Shown here: positions 25,113 through 33,316 of the stretch, in pieces
Position numbering within the stretch: position 1 is the stretch's first letter
How the letters are laid out: every line of letters starts with the position of its first letter
Source: Streptomyces kurssanovii
GTDB lineage: Bacteria > Actinomycetota > Actinomycetes > Streptomycetales > Streptomycetaceae
NCBI RefSeq assembly: GCF_014649695.1
Contig: NZ_BMTN01000002.1
Coordinates: 770,559 to 834,558, forward strand
Reading direction: 5' to 3'
Length of the DNA: 64,000 nt
Notes under the pieces: model-generated
Seen by the model: only the letters and a program-made list of their open reading frames with translations
What the model was told of the DNA's origin: nothing
Databases searched by the model: none
Translations under genes and position numbers: made by a program

Positions 25113-25877
25113 ATGAGCACCGCTGGGACACCCGTCGCCGTCGTCACCGGAGCCAGTAGTGGCATCGGTGCGGCCACCGGGCGCCAACTGGCCGCCGCCG
25201 GCTATCACGTGGTCCTCACCGCCCGCCGCAAGGACCGGATCGAGGCGCTCGCCGCCGAGCTCACCGCCGTCGGCCACCAGGCCACCGCCTACGCCCTCGA
25301 CGTCACGGACCGCCCCGCCGTCGACTCCTTCGCCGCCGGCCTCGGGCGTTGCGACGTCCTCGTGAACAACGCGGGCGGCGCTCTGGGCGCGGACCCGGTC
25401 GCCACCGGCGACCCGGCCGACTGGCGGCGCATGTTCGAGGTCAACGTCATCGGCACGCTCAACCTCACCCAGGCGCTGCTCCCGACGCTCACCGCGAGCG
25501 GCGACGGCACTGTCGTGATCCTCTCGTCCACCGCGGGCCTCAGCACCTACGAGGGCGGCGGCGGTTATGTCGCCGCCAAGCACGGCGAGCACGTCCTCGC
25601 CGAGACCCTCCGCCTGGAGATCGTCGGCACCCCGGTCCGGGTGATCGAGGTCGCCCCGGGCATGGTCAGGACGGAGGAGTTCGCGACCACCCGCTTCCGC
25701 GGCGACACCGACAAGGCCGCCAAGGTCTACGCGGGTGTGGCGGAGCCGCTCACCGCCGACGACGTTGCGGACACCATCACCTGGGCCGTCACCCGCCCGC
25801 CGCACGTCAACATCGATCTCCTGGTCGTCAGGCCCCGCGCCCAGGCGTCCAACTCGAAGGTGCACAGGGAGCTGTGA
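25113..25877 (+). CDS. Short-chain dehydrogenase/reductase
   Basis: A 254-residue classical SDR. The cofactor motif VTGASSGIGAATG (about residues 10-22), NNAGG, the catalytic Ser in VVILSSTAG and the YxxxK pair in GGYVAAKHGEHV are present. ARRKDR after the second strand (basic residues) points to NADP(H). Resembles serine/3-hydroxy acid dehydrogenases of the YdfG type (TEEFATTRFRGD late in the chain). AGGAG precedes ATG 25113. Its stop overlaps the next ATG (TGATG). Confidence 0.9.
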   Translation: MSTAGTPVAVVTGASSGIGAATGRQLAAAGYHVVLTARRKDRIEALAAELTAVGHQATAYALDVTDRPAVDSFAAGLGRCDVLVNNAGGALGADPVATGDPADWRRMFEVNVIGTLNLTQALLPTLTASGDGTVVILSSTAGLSTYEGGGGYVAAKHGEHVLAETLRLEIVGTPVRVIEVAPGMVRTEEFATTRFRGDTDKAAKVYAGVAEPLTADDVADTITWAVTRPPHVNIDLLVVRPRAQASNSKVHREL

Positions 25878-26416
25878 TGCCCGACGGCCCGACCATCACC
25901 CGGCTGACCCCGACCGCTCTGTCCGCGGCCGCCCCCGATCTCGCCGCGCTGCTCCTCGACGCGGTGGACGACGGAGCCTCCGTGGGCTTCACCTCGTCCC
26001 TCACCTCCGCGGAGGCCGAGGCCTGGTGGCGGTCCCTCGCCGCCGACCTCGCCGACGGGCGTGTGATCCTCTGGGCCGCTCACGACGGCGGCCGCCTCAT
26101 AGGCACCGTCCAGCTCAGGCTCGAGACGTCCGCCAACGGCCGGCACCGCGCCGAGATAGCCAAGCTCCTGGTCCACCGCGCGGCCCGTGGGCGCGGCAGC
26201 GCCCGCCGTCTCCTCGCCACGGCCGAGGCCTTCGCCTCCGCGTCCGGCCGCACCCTGCTGATGCTGGACACCCAGACCGGCAGCGCGGCGGAGCGCCTCT
26301 ACCGCACCTCGGGCTGGTCGGCCCTCGGCACGCTCCCCGACTACGCCGCCGACCCGTCCGGCACGCTGCGCCCGACGACGTTCTTCCACAAGTCGCTGCC
26401 GGTGGCGAGCGGCTGA
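25877..26416 (+). CDS. GNAT-family N-acetyltransferase
   Basis: A 179-residue acetyltransferase. The acetyl-CoA motif is EIAKLLVHRAARGRGSARRLLATAEAFASASGR, with GRLIGTVQLRLE before and LLMLDTQTGSAAERLYRTSGWSALGTLPDYA after, a pattern shared with the antibiotic-resistance-type and RimI-like acetyltransferases. Translation is coupled to the SDR gene (shared A of TGATG). Substrate unknown. Confidence 0.88.
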   Translation: MPDGPTITRLTPTALSAAAPDLAALLLDAVDDGASVGFTSSLTSAEAEAWWRSLAADLADGRVILWAAHDGGRLIGTVQLRLETSANGRHRAEIAKLLVHRAARGRGSARRLLATAEAFASASGRTLLMLDTQTGSAAERLYRTSGWSALGTLPDYAADPSGTLRPTTFFHKSLPVASG

Positions 26417-26422
26417 GACATG

Positions 26423-26459
26423 CGGCGGGCCTCGGACCGGATCGGTCCGGGGCCCGCCG
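26423..26459. terminator. Bidirectional terminator hairpin
   Basis: A 9-bp stem (CGGCGGGCC with GGCCCGCCG) continues through a T-G wobble into a 6-bp stem (CGGACC with GGTCCG) around a 5-base loop. It lies between the convergent acetyltransferase and rtcB genes and can serve both strands. Confidence 0.7.
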
Positions 26460-26482
26460 GGAAGGGCATCGGGCCGCGGCCC

Positions 26483-27676
26483 TCAGCCCTTCACACAGAT
26501 GACCTGCTTCAGCTTGGCGACGACCTCGACCAGGTCCCGCTGCTGATCGATGACCTTCTCGATCGGCTTGTAGGCACCCGGGATCTCGTCCACGACGCCG
26601 GAGTCCTTGCGGCACTCCACGCCCCGCGTCTGCTCCTCCAGGTCACGCGCGGAGAAGCGTCGCTTCGCCGCGTTCCGGCTCATCTTGCGGCCGGCGCCGT
26701 GCGAGGCCGAGTTGAAGGACGCCTCGTTGCCGAGGCCCTTCACGATGTACGAGCCGGTGCCCATCGAGCCGGGGATGATCCCGAAGTCACCGCTGCCGGC
26801 CCGGATGGCGCCCTTGCGTGTGACCAGCAGGTCCATGCCCGCGTACCGCTCCTCCGCCACGTAGTTGTGGTGGCAGCTGATCTCCTGCTCGAAGCTGACC
26901 TTGGCCTTCCTGAACTCCTTGCGGATCACTTCCTTGAGGAGCCCCATCATGACCGCGCGGTTGTACTTGGCGTACTCCTGCGCCCAGAAGAGGTCGTTGC
27001 GGTAGGCCGCCATCTGCGGGGTGTCCGAGACGAACACCGCCAGGTCGCGGTCGACCAGCCCCTGGTTGTGGGGAAGCTTCTGCGCCTCACCGATGTGATG
27101 TTCCGCAAGCTCCTTGCCGATGTTCCGAGAACCGGAGTGCAGCATGAGCCACACCGAACCGGCCGTGTCGACGCACACTTCGACGAAGTGGTTTCCGCCG
27201 CCTAGCGTCCCCATCTGCTTCGTGGCACGCTCCCGGCGGAACTTCACCGCGTCGGCCACCGAGTCGAACCGCTCCCAGAGCCCGTCCCAGCCGCCGGCCT
27301 GGAGGCCGTACACCCTGCCGGGGTCGACCATCTCGTCGTGCATGCCGCGCCCCACCGGGATGGCCTGCTCGATCCGGGTACGGAGTCGCGAGAGGTCACC
27401 CGGCAGGTCGTTGGCCGTCAGCGACGTCCGCACCGCCGACATACCGCAGCCGATGTCCACACCGACGGCCGCCGGACAGACCGCCCCGTGCATCGCGATC
27501 ACCGAGCCCACAGTGGCGCCCTTGCCGTAGTGGACGTCCGGCATCACGGCGAGGCCCTTGATCCACGGCAGCGTGGCCACGTTGCGCAGCTGCTGCAGCG
27601 CGACGTCCTCGACCGTCGAAGGGTCGGTCCACATACGGATCGGGACCTTGGCGCCCGGCATCTCCACGTACGACAT
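26483..27676 (-). CDS. rtcB: RtcB-family 3'-phosphate RNA ligase
   Basis: A 397-residue GTP- and manganese-dependent RNA ligase that joins 2',3'-cyclic phosphate or 3'-phosphate ends to 5'-OH ends. Metal and catalytic residues are all visible: VGVDIGCG (Asp74, Cys77), GGGNHFVE (Asn162, His163), LHSGSRNIG (His180), CHHNYVAEE (His270) and the guanylated His326 in SASHGAGRKMSR. Length is that of the shorter bacterial form. ATG 27676; the upstream frame extension is not protein-like. Neither RtcA, RtcR nor archease lies next to it. Divergent from the DUF3558 lipoprotein gene. Confidence 0.93.
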   Translation of the reverse strand: MSYVEMPGAKVPIRMWTDPSTVEDVALQQLRNVATLPWIKGLAVMPDVHYGKGATVGSVIAMHGAVCPAAVGVDIGCGMSAVRTSLTANDLPGDLSRLRTRIEQAIPVGRGMHDEMVDPGRVYGLQAGGWDGLWERFDSVADAVKFRRERATKQMGTLGGGNHFVEVCVDTAGSVWLMLHSGSRNIGKELAEHHIGEAQKLPHNQGLVDRDLAVFVSDTPQMAAYRNDLFWAQEYAKYNRAVMMGLLKEVIRKEFRKAKVSFEQEISCHHNYVAEERYAGMDLLVTRKGAIRAGSGDFGIIPGSMGTGSYIVKGLGNEASFNSASHGAGRKMSRNAAKRRFSARDLEEQTRGVECRKDSGVVDEIPGAYKPIEKVIDQQRDLVEVVAKLKQVICVKG

Positions 27677-27860
27677 ATCTACTCGATTCCCCCGGAACGG
27701 CGTGAAACGCAAATGACGTGCCCAATGGCGGCGAAAGACTCGACAGACCGGCGGCCACGGCAGCGTGTGCGATAGACATTGTGTCCATCGGCCTCCGAAC
27801 GGCGGCAACCAGTTTTCGCCGTGAGAGCGGCACGGAGCACAGACAGAAGGGAGCCCGGGC

Positions 27861-28712
27861 GTGCAACGAAAGGCGTACGTGCCCGGCGTGGCGGCGCTTC
27901 TCGCGGCGCTCGTGACCGGCTGCACCGCCGGCGACGGCACCGAAGGCTCCGACATCGACGCCAAGGTCAACGGGGCCAAAGCCTCCGCGGCGCCCCCCGG
28001 CAAGTACCGCACGCTTCTCGAGCCGTGCGGGTCCGTCGAGCGTTCCACGCTGACGGACCTGCTGCCGGGCACCGTGACGCTGCCCGAGGAGCAGCAGCAG
28101 AAGGTCCTGCGCGGCACCGCCGCCGTCACCTACGACACGGACCGCCGGGTCGCGTGCAGCTGGAAGGGCGACGCCCCGGACGCCTCGCACCAGCTGCGGG
28201 TCGACTTCGAACGTGTCGTCTCCTACGACCCGGCCGTCAGCGACGACGACCGTGCGCAGGAGGTCTTCGAGAAGAAGCAGGGTTCCGCTTCCGTCCCGAT
28301 CGCGCCCCTGAAGGACGAGCCGGAGACGGACAGCGCCTCGCCCTCGGCAACGCAGAGCCCCGCGGCCGGGAGTTCGAGCGGCGCCGGCCCGGGTGCCGGA
28401 GCCTCCACGGACACGGCGGCCGGGGCCTCCACGTCCGCCGGTACGTCCTCCTCCGCTCCCGCTCTCGAGGGCCTCGAGCCCCGGGCGCTGGAAGGGCTCG
28501 GTGACGCGGCGTTCCTGGACGACGTGCTGGGCCGCGCCGGTTCCACGGTTCAGCGCCGCACCGTGAGCGTGGTGTTCCGCACATCCAATGTGATCGTCAC
28601 CGTCGTCTACGGCGAGCAGCCGGCCGTGACGGGCGGAGTGCCGGACAGCAAGGAACTGCAGGAAAAGGCGCGGACTCTGGCCCGGAAGCTGGCGGAGCAG
28701 TTCGACGAGTGA
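27861..28712 (+). CDS. DUF3558-family lipoprotein
   Basis: A 283-residue exported lipoprotein: lipobox LVTGC near residue 21, then the DUF3558 pattern EPCGSVERSTLTDLLPGTVTLP and CSWKGD, with the two Cys probably disulfide-bonded. A Ser/Gly/Ala-rich insert of about 70 residues (roughly 155-205) splits the domain, which is then completed by ALEGLGDAAFLDDV and RRTVSVVFRTSNVIVTVVY. GTG start. Function of the family is unknown. A paralogue follows at 28904. Confidence 0.85.
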   Translation: MQRKAYVPGVAALLAALVTGCTAGDGTEGSDIDAKVNGAKASAAPPGKYRTLLEPCGSVERSTLTDLLPGTVTLPEEQQQKVLRGTAAVTYDTDRRVACSWKGDAPDASHQLRVDFERVVSYDPAVSDDDRAQEVFEKKQGSASVPIAPLKDEPETDSASPSATQSPAAGSSSGAGPGAGASTDTAAGASTSAGTSSSAPALEGLEPRALEGLGDAAFLDDVLGRAGSTVQRRTVSVVFRTSNVIVTVVYGEQPAVTGGVPDSKELQEKARTLARKLAEQFDE

Positions 28713-28795
28713 GCGGCCTCGCGGCCCGGATTCTCCCGTTCGCGCGATCAGCGGTCCGGCCCACAGCCGTGGCGCGTCCGCGTACGGTGGCCTCG

Positions 28796-28828
28796 CCGGT
28801 CCGTCCGGCGGCCGGCCCGACGGACCGG
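28796..28828. terminator. Hairpin between the two DUF3558 genes
   Basis: CCGGTCCGTC (28796-28805) and GACGGACCGG (28819-28828) form a perfect 10-bp stem around a GC-rich 13-base loop. It lies 84 bp after the first DUF3558 stop and probably ends that transcript. Confidence 0.55.
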
Positions 28829-28857
28829 TTGCCCGACCGTCCGGCTGCCTGACCGAT

Positions 28858-28889
28858 CGACCGAGTACCTGACCGACCGAGTACCTGAC
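28858..28889 (+). repeat. Two tandem copies of a 16-bp repeat before the second DUF3558 gene
   Basis: CGACCGAGTACCTGAC occurs twice in direct succession (28858-28873, 28874-28889), with partial copies on both sides (CTGACCGAT before, CGACTGA after). It lies 15 bp upstream of ATG 28904 and includes the ribosome binding region at its end. Possibly replication slippage, or a site that affects translation. Confidence 0.6.
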
Positions 28890-28903
28890 CGACTGAAGGA
28901 ACC

Positions 28904-29620
28904 ATGCACCGTTCAGCCACGCGACTCACCCGCATACTCGCCTGCGCCGCCGTCCCGGTGATGCTCGTCGTCGCAGGCTGCTCCTCGGACTCCGACAGCG
29001 CCTCCAAGGGCTCCGCTTCTTCCGCCTCCGCCGCCCCCGAGGCCAAGAAGTCCCCGACCGTCGCTCCCGCCAAGTTGAGCAAGCTGCCGAGTCCGTGCGA
29101 CTCGATCGCGGAGAAGACGATCGAGGACCTGGTGCCCGGCACCAAGTCCAAGAACGGCACGGCCGGCAAGTCGTCGGACATCGCTCGGCGCGGCAGCTGT
29201 TCCTGGAACGGCCTGGACGACAACGGTGTGAAGGGCTCGCAGTACCGCTGGCTCGATGTCTCGTTCCTGCGCTACGACTCCGACGCCTCCCTCGCCGTGA
29301 GCGGCGAGCAGCGTGCCGTGGAGTCGTACGCCAAGGAGATCGCGAAGGCCAAGGGCACCGAGGGCGCCAAGGACGTCAAGACCACTCCGGCTCCGGGTGT
29401 GGGCGACGAGGCGACGACGGTCAACTACACGCTGCGCAAGACCGACGAGGACTTCACCTACGTCACGATCGTGGCCCGCACCGAGAACGCTGTGGTGACG
29501 CTCACGTACAACGGCACGGGTTACGCGGGTGCGAAGAACCCCTCCGCCGCCGATCTGACGAAGGACGCCCTCAAGGCCGCCAAGGAGGCAGTGGCCTCGG
29601 TCGCCACGGCCAACAAGTAG
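28904..29620 (+). CDS. DUF3558-family lipoprotein (second copy)
   Basis: A 238-residue lipoprotein, paralogue of the gene at 27861: lipobox LVVAGC near residue 26, LPSPCDSIAEKTIEDLVPGTKSKNG, CSWNGLDDN, PGVGDEATTVNYTLRKTDEDFTYVTIVARTENAVVTLTYNG. It lacks the long Ser-rich insert of its neighbour. Exported and membrane-anchored; role unknown. AAGGA lies just before the ACC ATG. Confidence 0.87.
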   Translation: MHRSATRLTRILACAAVPVMLVVAGCSSDSDSASKGSASSASAAPEAKKSPTVAPAKLSKLPSPCDSIAEKTIEDLVPGTKSKNGTAGKSSDIARRGSCSWNGLDDNGVKGSQYRWLDVSFLRYDSDASLAVSGEQRAVESYAKEIAKAKGTEGAKDVKTTPAPGVGDEATTVNYTLRKTDEDFTYVTIVARTENAVVTLTYNGTGYAGAKNPSAADLTKDALKAAKEAVASVATANK

Positions 29621-29752
29621 TACACAAGTACGTAACGCCGGGAGCCCGGAGGGCCGGACTCCGGTGGCATGTGCCAGGCTGTGCCCGCCGGTTCAGGATC
29701 CGCGCAGGGCCCTGTGCGGAAATCCGGTCCAGGAATTGGGGAGGGGTCGCGG

Positions 29753-31123
29753 GTGGCCGCGATGCAGCTGACACGCACGCACCGAATACTCATCGGTGTC
29801 GTCGTCGCGGGCGCGTTGATCATCGCCGCGATCGGCTTCGCCGGGTCGTACGCCGCCGTGCGCGAACTCGCGGAGCAGAAGGGTTTCGGCGACTTCTCCC
29901 TGGTCTTCCCCATCGGCATCGACGCCGGCATCTGTGTGCTGCTGGCGCTCGACCTGCTGCTGACGTGGATGCGGATACCTTTCCCGCTGCTGCGCCAGAC
30001 GGCCTGGCTGCTGACCTTCGCGACGATCGCGTTCAACGGCGCGGCGGCGTGGCCGGATCCGCTCGGTGTCGGCATGCACGCCGTCATCCCGATCCTGTTC
30101 GTCGTGGCCGTCGAGGCGGCCAGGCACGCGGTCGGCCGGATCGCGGACATCACGGCCGACAAGCACATGGAGGGCGTGCGGCTGACCCGCTGGCTGCTCT
30201 CCCCCGTCCCGACGTTCAAGCTGTGGCGGCGGATGAAGCTGTGGGAGCTGCGCAGCTACGAGCAGGTGATCAAGCTCGAGCAGGACCGGCTGATCTACCA
30301 GGCCCGTCTTCAGGCGCGTTTCGGCCGGGCGTGGCGGCGCAAGGCGCCGATCGAGGCGCTGATGCCGCTGCGGCTGGCGAAGTTCGGCGTGCCGCTGGCG
30401 CAGACCGCCCCGGCGGGCCTGGCGGCCGCGGGCATCGAGCCGGTGCTGCTGCCCCCGGCGCCGCGGGTCGAGGTCGACATAGCTGCCGGCGATCGTGCAG
30501 CTGGGGCGGCACCGGTGGGCGCGGCGGCACCTCCCACTGAGCAGCGCCCCCAGTTGGAGAGCGTCTCCATCCAGCAGCAGCCGGAATTCACCGAGTACCA
30601 GGAGCAGATCCCTCAGGCTGAGGCCCCCGCCCCGGACGAAAGCCCCTGGCTGCACGCCCGCCACCCCCAAGCGGTCCCCTATCAGGGCGGCTACAACCCC
30701 TTGTACGACCCCGAGGAACAGTACGAGGAGTGGTACAAGGAGCAGGCCCCGGAGGAGTATCAGCAGTTCGGTCCGGACCCCCGGGACCGCCGGTACCAGC
30801 AACAACAGTTCGAGGCCCCCGAGCCCCAGGACCGCGAACCCTCTCCGGAGGAGACCGGCAGCTTCCCCATCCCCGTCGGCCCCGGCCGCACGCGCGAGCT
30901 GGGCAACGGCGGCGGAACCCCCGAACCCGCCGCCCCGGAGGAGGAGTCGTACTACCAGGTCTTCAAGAAGTCGATAAACGGCAGCTACCCGACGCCACGC
31001 GAGTTCATCGACAACGTGGAGGCCGAGTTCCGCGTCACCCTCCCCGCCGAGGAGTCGAAACGCCTGGTCAACCGCTTCACCAACCGCCACGCCGCGGAGC
31101 TGGAAGAGGACCACATCGCGTAG
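29753..31123 (+). CDS. DUF2637-domain membrane protein
   Basis: A 456-residue protein. Residues about 10-130 hold four membrane helices with the DUF2637 pattern (GFGDFSLVFPIGIDAGICVLLALDLLLTWMR, ATIAFNGAAAWPDPLGVGMHAVIPILFVVAVEAARH). DUF2637 is shared with SpdB-type spread proteins of Streptomyces conjugative plasmids. After a basic cytoplasmic region comes a long Pro/Gln/Glu-rich linker with repeats of EEQYEEWYKEQAPEEYQQ type, and a small C-terminal alpha domain (YPTPREFIDNVEAEF). GTG 29753 was chosen for the GGGGAGGGG just upstream; ATG 29762 also possible. No other plasmid genes are nearby. Confidence 0.8.
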   Translation: MAAMQLTRTHRILIGVVVAGALIIAAIGFAGSYAAVRELAEQKGFGDFSLVFPIGIDAGICVLLALDLLLTWMRIPFPLLRQTAWLLTFATIAFNGAAAWPDPLGVGMHAVIPILFVVAVEAARHAVGRIADITADKHMEGVRLTRWLLSPVPTFKLWRRMKLWELRSYEQVIKLEQDRLIYQARLQARFGRAWRRKAPIEALMPLRLAKFGVPLAQTAPAGLAAAGIEPVLLPPAPRVEVDIAAGDRAAGAAPVGAAAPPTEQRPQLESVSIQQQPEFTEYQEQIPQAEAPAPDESPWLHARHPQAVPYQGGYNPLYDPEEQYEEWYKEQAPEEYQQFGPDPRDRRYQQQQFEAPEPQDREPSPEETGSFPIPVGPGRTRELGNGGGTPEPAAPEEESYYQVFKKSINGSYPTPREFIDNVEAEFRVTLPAEESKRLVNRFTNRHAAELEEDHIA

Positions 31124-31344
31124 GGACGGCAACGTCGGGCGTGCTCGGCACTCGATGGCCGGGCCGGCGCTGAGGCTTCGCCACCGGGCGAATCCCGCAG
31201 CAGTCAAAGCATCACGCTCGGCATGGCAGCGCACCTGGAGCCGTGACAGCCCGAGGCAGGGAGCCCTCACCGTCCTCCGGTGCCATGGCCGCTTCGTCGT
31301 GCGCACGGCGGATCCCCGGGTAGGCCGATGGGTGCGGAAACGCC

Positions 31345-31380
31345 GCAGGGCCCTCACCCCTCTCGGGGCGAGGGCCCTGC
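31345..31380 (-). terminator. Terminator hairpin downstream of lysS
   Basis: GCAGGGCCCTC (31345-31355) pairs with GAGGGCCCTGC (31370-31380), and CCCC/GGGG inside the loop extends the stem. It begins 12 bp past the lysS stop on the minus strand. The remaining 220 bp up to the DUF2637 stop hold no gene that I can support. Confidence 0.75.
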
Positions 31381-31392
31381 CGGGCGCGGTCG

Positions 31393-33126
31393 TCAGGCGG
31401 CCAGCAGCTTGCGGACCCGGTCCGCACCGACCGCCAGCAGCAGCGTGGGAAGACGCGGCCCGGTCTCGCGGCTGACGAGCAGGCGGTACAGCAGGGCGAA
31501 GAACGAGCGCTGGGCGGTCTTCAGCTCCGGCGTGGGCTTGGCGTCCGGCTCCAGACCCGCCATCAACTTCGGCACGCCGTAGACGAGCGTGGTCAGGCCG
31601 TCCAGGGACCAGTGCGTGTCCAGGCCCTCAAGCAGCAGCCGCAGCGACTCCCGGCCCTCGTCGTCCAGGGAGGCGAGCAGCTCGGTGTCGGGCTCGGCGC
31701 GGACCACGGTGCGCTGGTCGGCCGGGACCTGGGTGGTGATCCAGTTCTCGGCGCGGTCGAGCCGCGGCCGTGCCTCGTCGAGCGAGGTGAGCGGGTTCGC
31801 CGGGTCGAGGTCGCTGAGGATGCGCAGGGTCTGCTCGTCGTGGCCGCCGGTGATGTCGACGACGGAGGCGAGCGTGCGGTAGGGCAGCGGGCGCGGGGTG
31901 CGCGGCAGCTCACCGGCGGCGGTGCGGACGGCCCGCGAGTACGCGGCGGCGTCGGCCGGCAGCGCGCTGCCGTCCTCGACCTTCGCGGCGAGCTTGTCCC
32001 ACTCGTCGTAGAGCCGCTGGATCTCCTGGTCGAAGGCGATCTTGAAGGACTGGTTGGGCCTGCGGCGGGCGTACAGCCAGCGCAGCAGCGGCGCCTCCAT
32101 GATCTTCAGCGCGTCGGCCGGGGTCGGCACGCCGCCGCGCGACGACGACATCTTGGCCATGCCGCTGATGCCGACGAAGGCGTACATGGGGCCGATCGGC
32201 TGGACCCCGTCGAAGATCTCGCGGACGATCTGCCCGCCGACGACGAAGGACGAGCCCGGGGAGGAGTGGTCGACGCCGCTCGGCTCGAAGATCACTCCTT
32301 CGTAGGCCCAGCGCATCGGCCAGTCGACCTTCCAGACGAGCTTGCCGCGGTTGAACTCGCTCAGCCGGACGGTCTCGCTGAAGGTGCAGGCGGTGCAGGT
32401 GTACGCCAGCTCGGTGGTCGCGTCGTCGTACGAGGTGACCGCGGTCAGGTCCTTGCCGCACTGCCCGCAGTAGGGCTTGTACGGGTAGTACCCGCCGGAG
32501 CCGCCGCTGCCGTCGTCCTCCGCGGCCGCGCCGGAGCCCTCCGCGGCCTCGAGCTCTGCCTCGTCGACCGGCTTCTGCGACTTCTTCGCGGGGGCCTTCT
32601 TGGTGCGGTACTGGTCGAGGATGGCGTCGATGTCGCCGCGGTGCTTCATCGCGTGCAGGATCTGCTCGCGGTAGGCGCCCGACGTGTACTGCTCGGTCTG
32701 GCTGATCCCGTCGTACTCGACGCCCAGCTCGTCCAGGGCGGCGGTCATCGCTGCCTTGAAGTGCTCGGCCCAGTTCGGGTGGGCCGAGCCGGCGGGCGCG
32801 GGGACCGAGGTGAGCGGCTTGCCGATGTGCTCCGCCCAGGACTCGTCGACGCCCTCGACACCGGCCGGCACCTTGCGGTAGCGGTCGTAGTCGTCCCAGG
32901 AGATCAGGTGGCGGACCTCGTGGCCGCGCCGCCGGATCTCGTCGGCGACCAGGTGCGGGGTCATGACCTCGCGGAGATTGCCCAGGTGGATGGGGCCGGA
33001 GGGGGACAGTCCGGACGCGACGACGACCGGTTTGCCAGGCGCACGTCGCTCCGACTCGGCGATGACCTCGTCCGCGAAACGGGAGACCCAGTCGGTCTCG
33101 GTGCTGCTCTGAGCCACGGTCGGCAC
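31393..33126 (-). CDS. lysS: Class I lysine--tRNA ligase
   Basis: Charges tRNA-Lys. The 577-residue protein is a class I enzyme, with HLGN in place of HIGH (residues 47-50 in [11 protein letters not shown]) and KMSSS at 325-329. Between residues about 176 and 250 there is an acidic Ala/Glu/Gly linker followed by a zinc-ribbon insert (Cys220-x2-Cys223, Cys244-x2-Cys247). GTG 33126 is used here, but GTG 33117 has better spacing (ten bases) from the AAGGA. Divergent from argS. A class II enzyme may exist elsewhere in the genome; not visible here. Confidence 0.93.
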   Translation of the reverse strand: MPTVAQSSTETDWVSRFADEVIAESERRAPGKPVVVASGLSPSGPIHLGNLREVMTPHLVADEIRRRGHEVRHLISWDDYDRYRKVPAGVEGVDESWAEHIGKPLTSVPAPAGSAHPNWAEHFKAAMTAALDELGVEYDGISQTEQYTSGAYREQILHAMKHRGDIDAILDQYRTKKAPAKKSQKPVDEAELEAAEGSGAAAEDDGSGGSGGYYPYKPYCGQCGKDLTAVTSYDDATTELAYTCTACTFSETVRLSEFNRGKLVWKVDWPMRWAYEGVIFEPSGVDHSSPGSSFVVGGQIVREIFDGVQPIGPMYAFVGISGMAKMSSSRGGVPTPADALKIMEAPLLRWLYARRRPNQSFKIAFDQEIQRLYDEWDKLAAKVEDGSALPADAAAYSRAVRTAAGELPRTPRPLPYRTLASVVDITGGHDEQTLRILSDLDPANPLTSLDEARPRLDRAENWITTQVPADQRTVVRAEPDTELLASLDDEGRESLRLLLEGLDTHWSLDGLTTLVYGVPKLMAGLEPDAKPTPELKTAQRSFFALLYRLLVSRETGPRLPTLLLAVGADRVRKLLAA

Positions 33127-33316
33127 GTCCTTCTTTCTCGAAGCTTCTCGAAGCTGGCTGAAGCTGGGGCGGAGCCGGAGCTCTCAGCCATTCTCCCAGA
33201 CGGAGCCGATCGCTCCGGGCTCTGCGGGGCGCGGCTCGTTGTTCCGGGAAACCGCTTGTGTCTCCATGGGATACTTGACAACCGCAACAGACCTTCTCCT
33301 ATCGGAACGGAAGCTC

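Noticed and set aside
31124-31344. Possible tRNA or small RNA downstream of the DUF2637 gene
   Set aside because: No cloverleaf with a T-arm GTTCRA pattern could be found; only the lysS terminator is convincing.
33127-33316. T-box riboswitch in the lysS/argS divergent region
   Set aside because: No T-box sequence or specifier-loop structure is seen; the region is too short and GC-rich.
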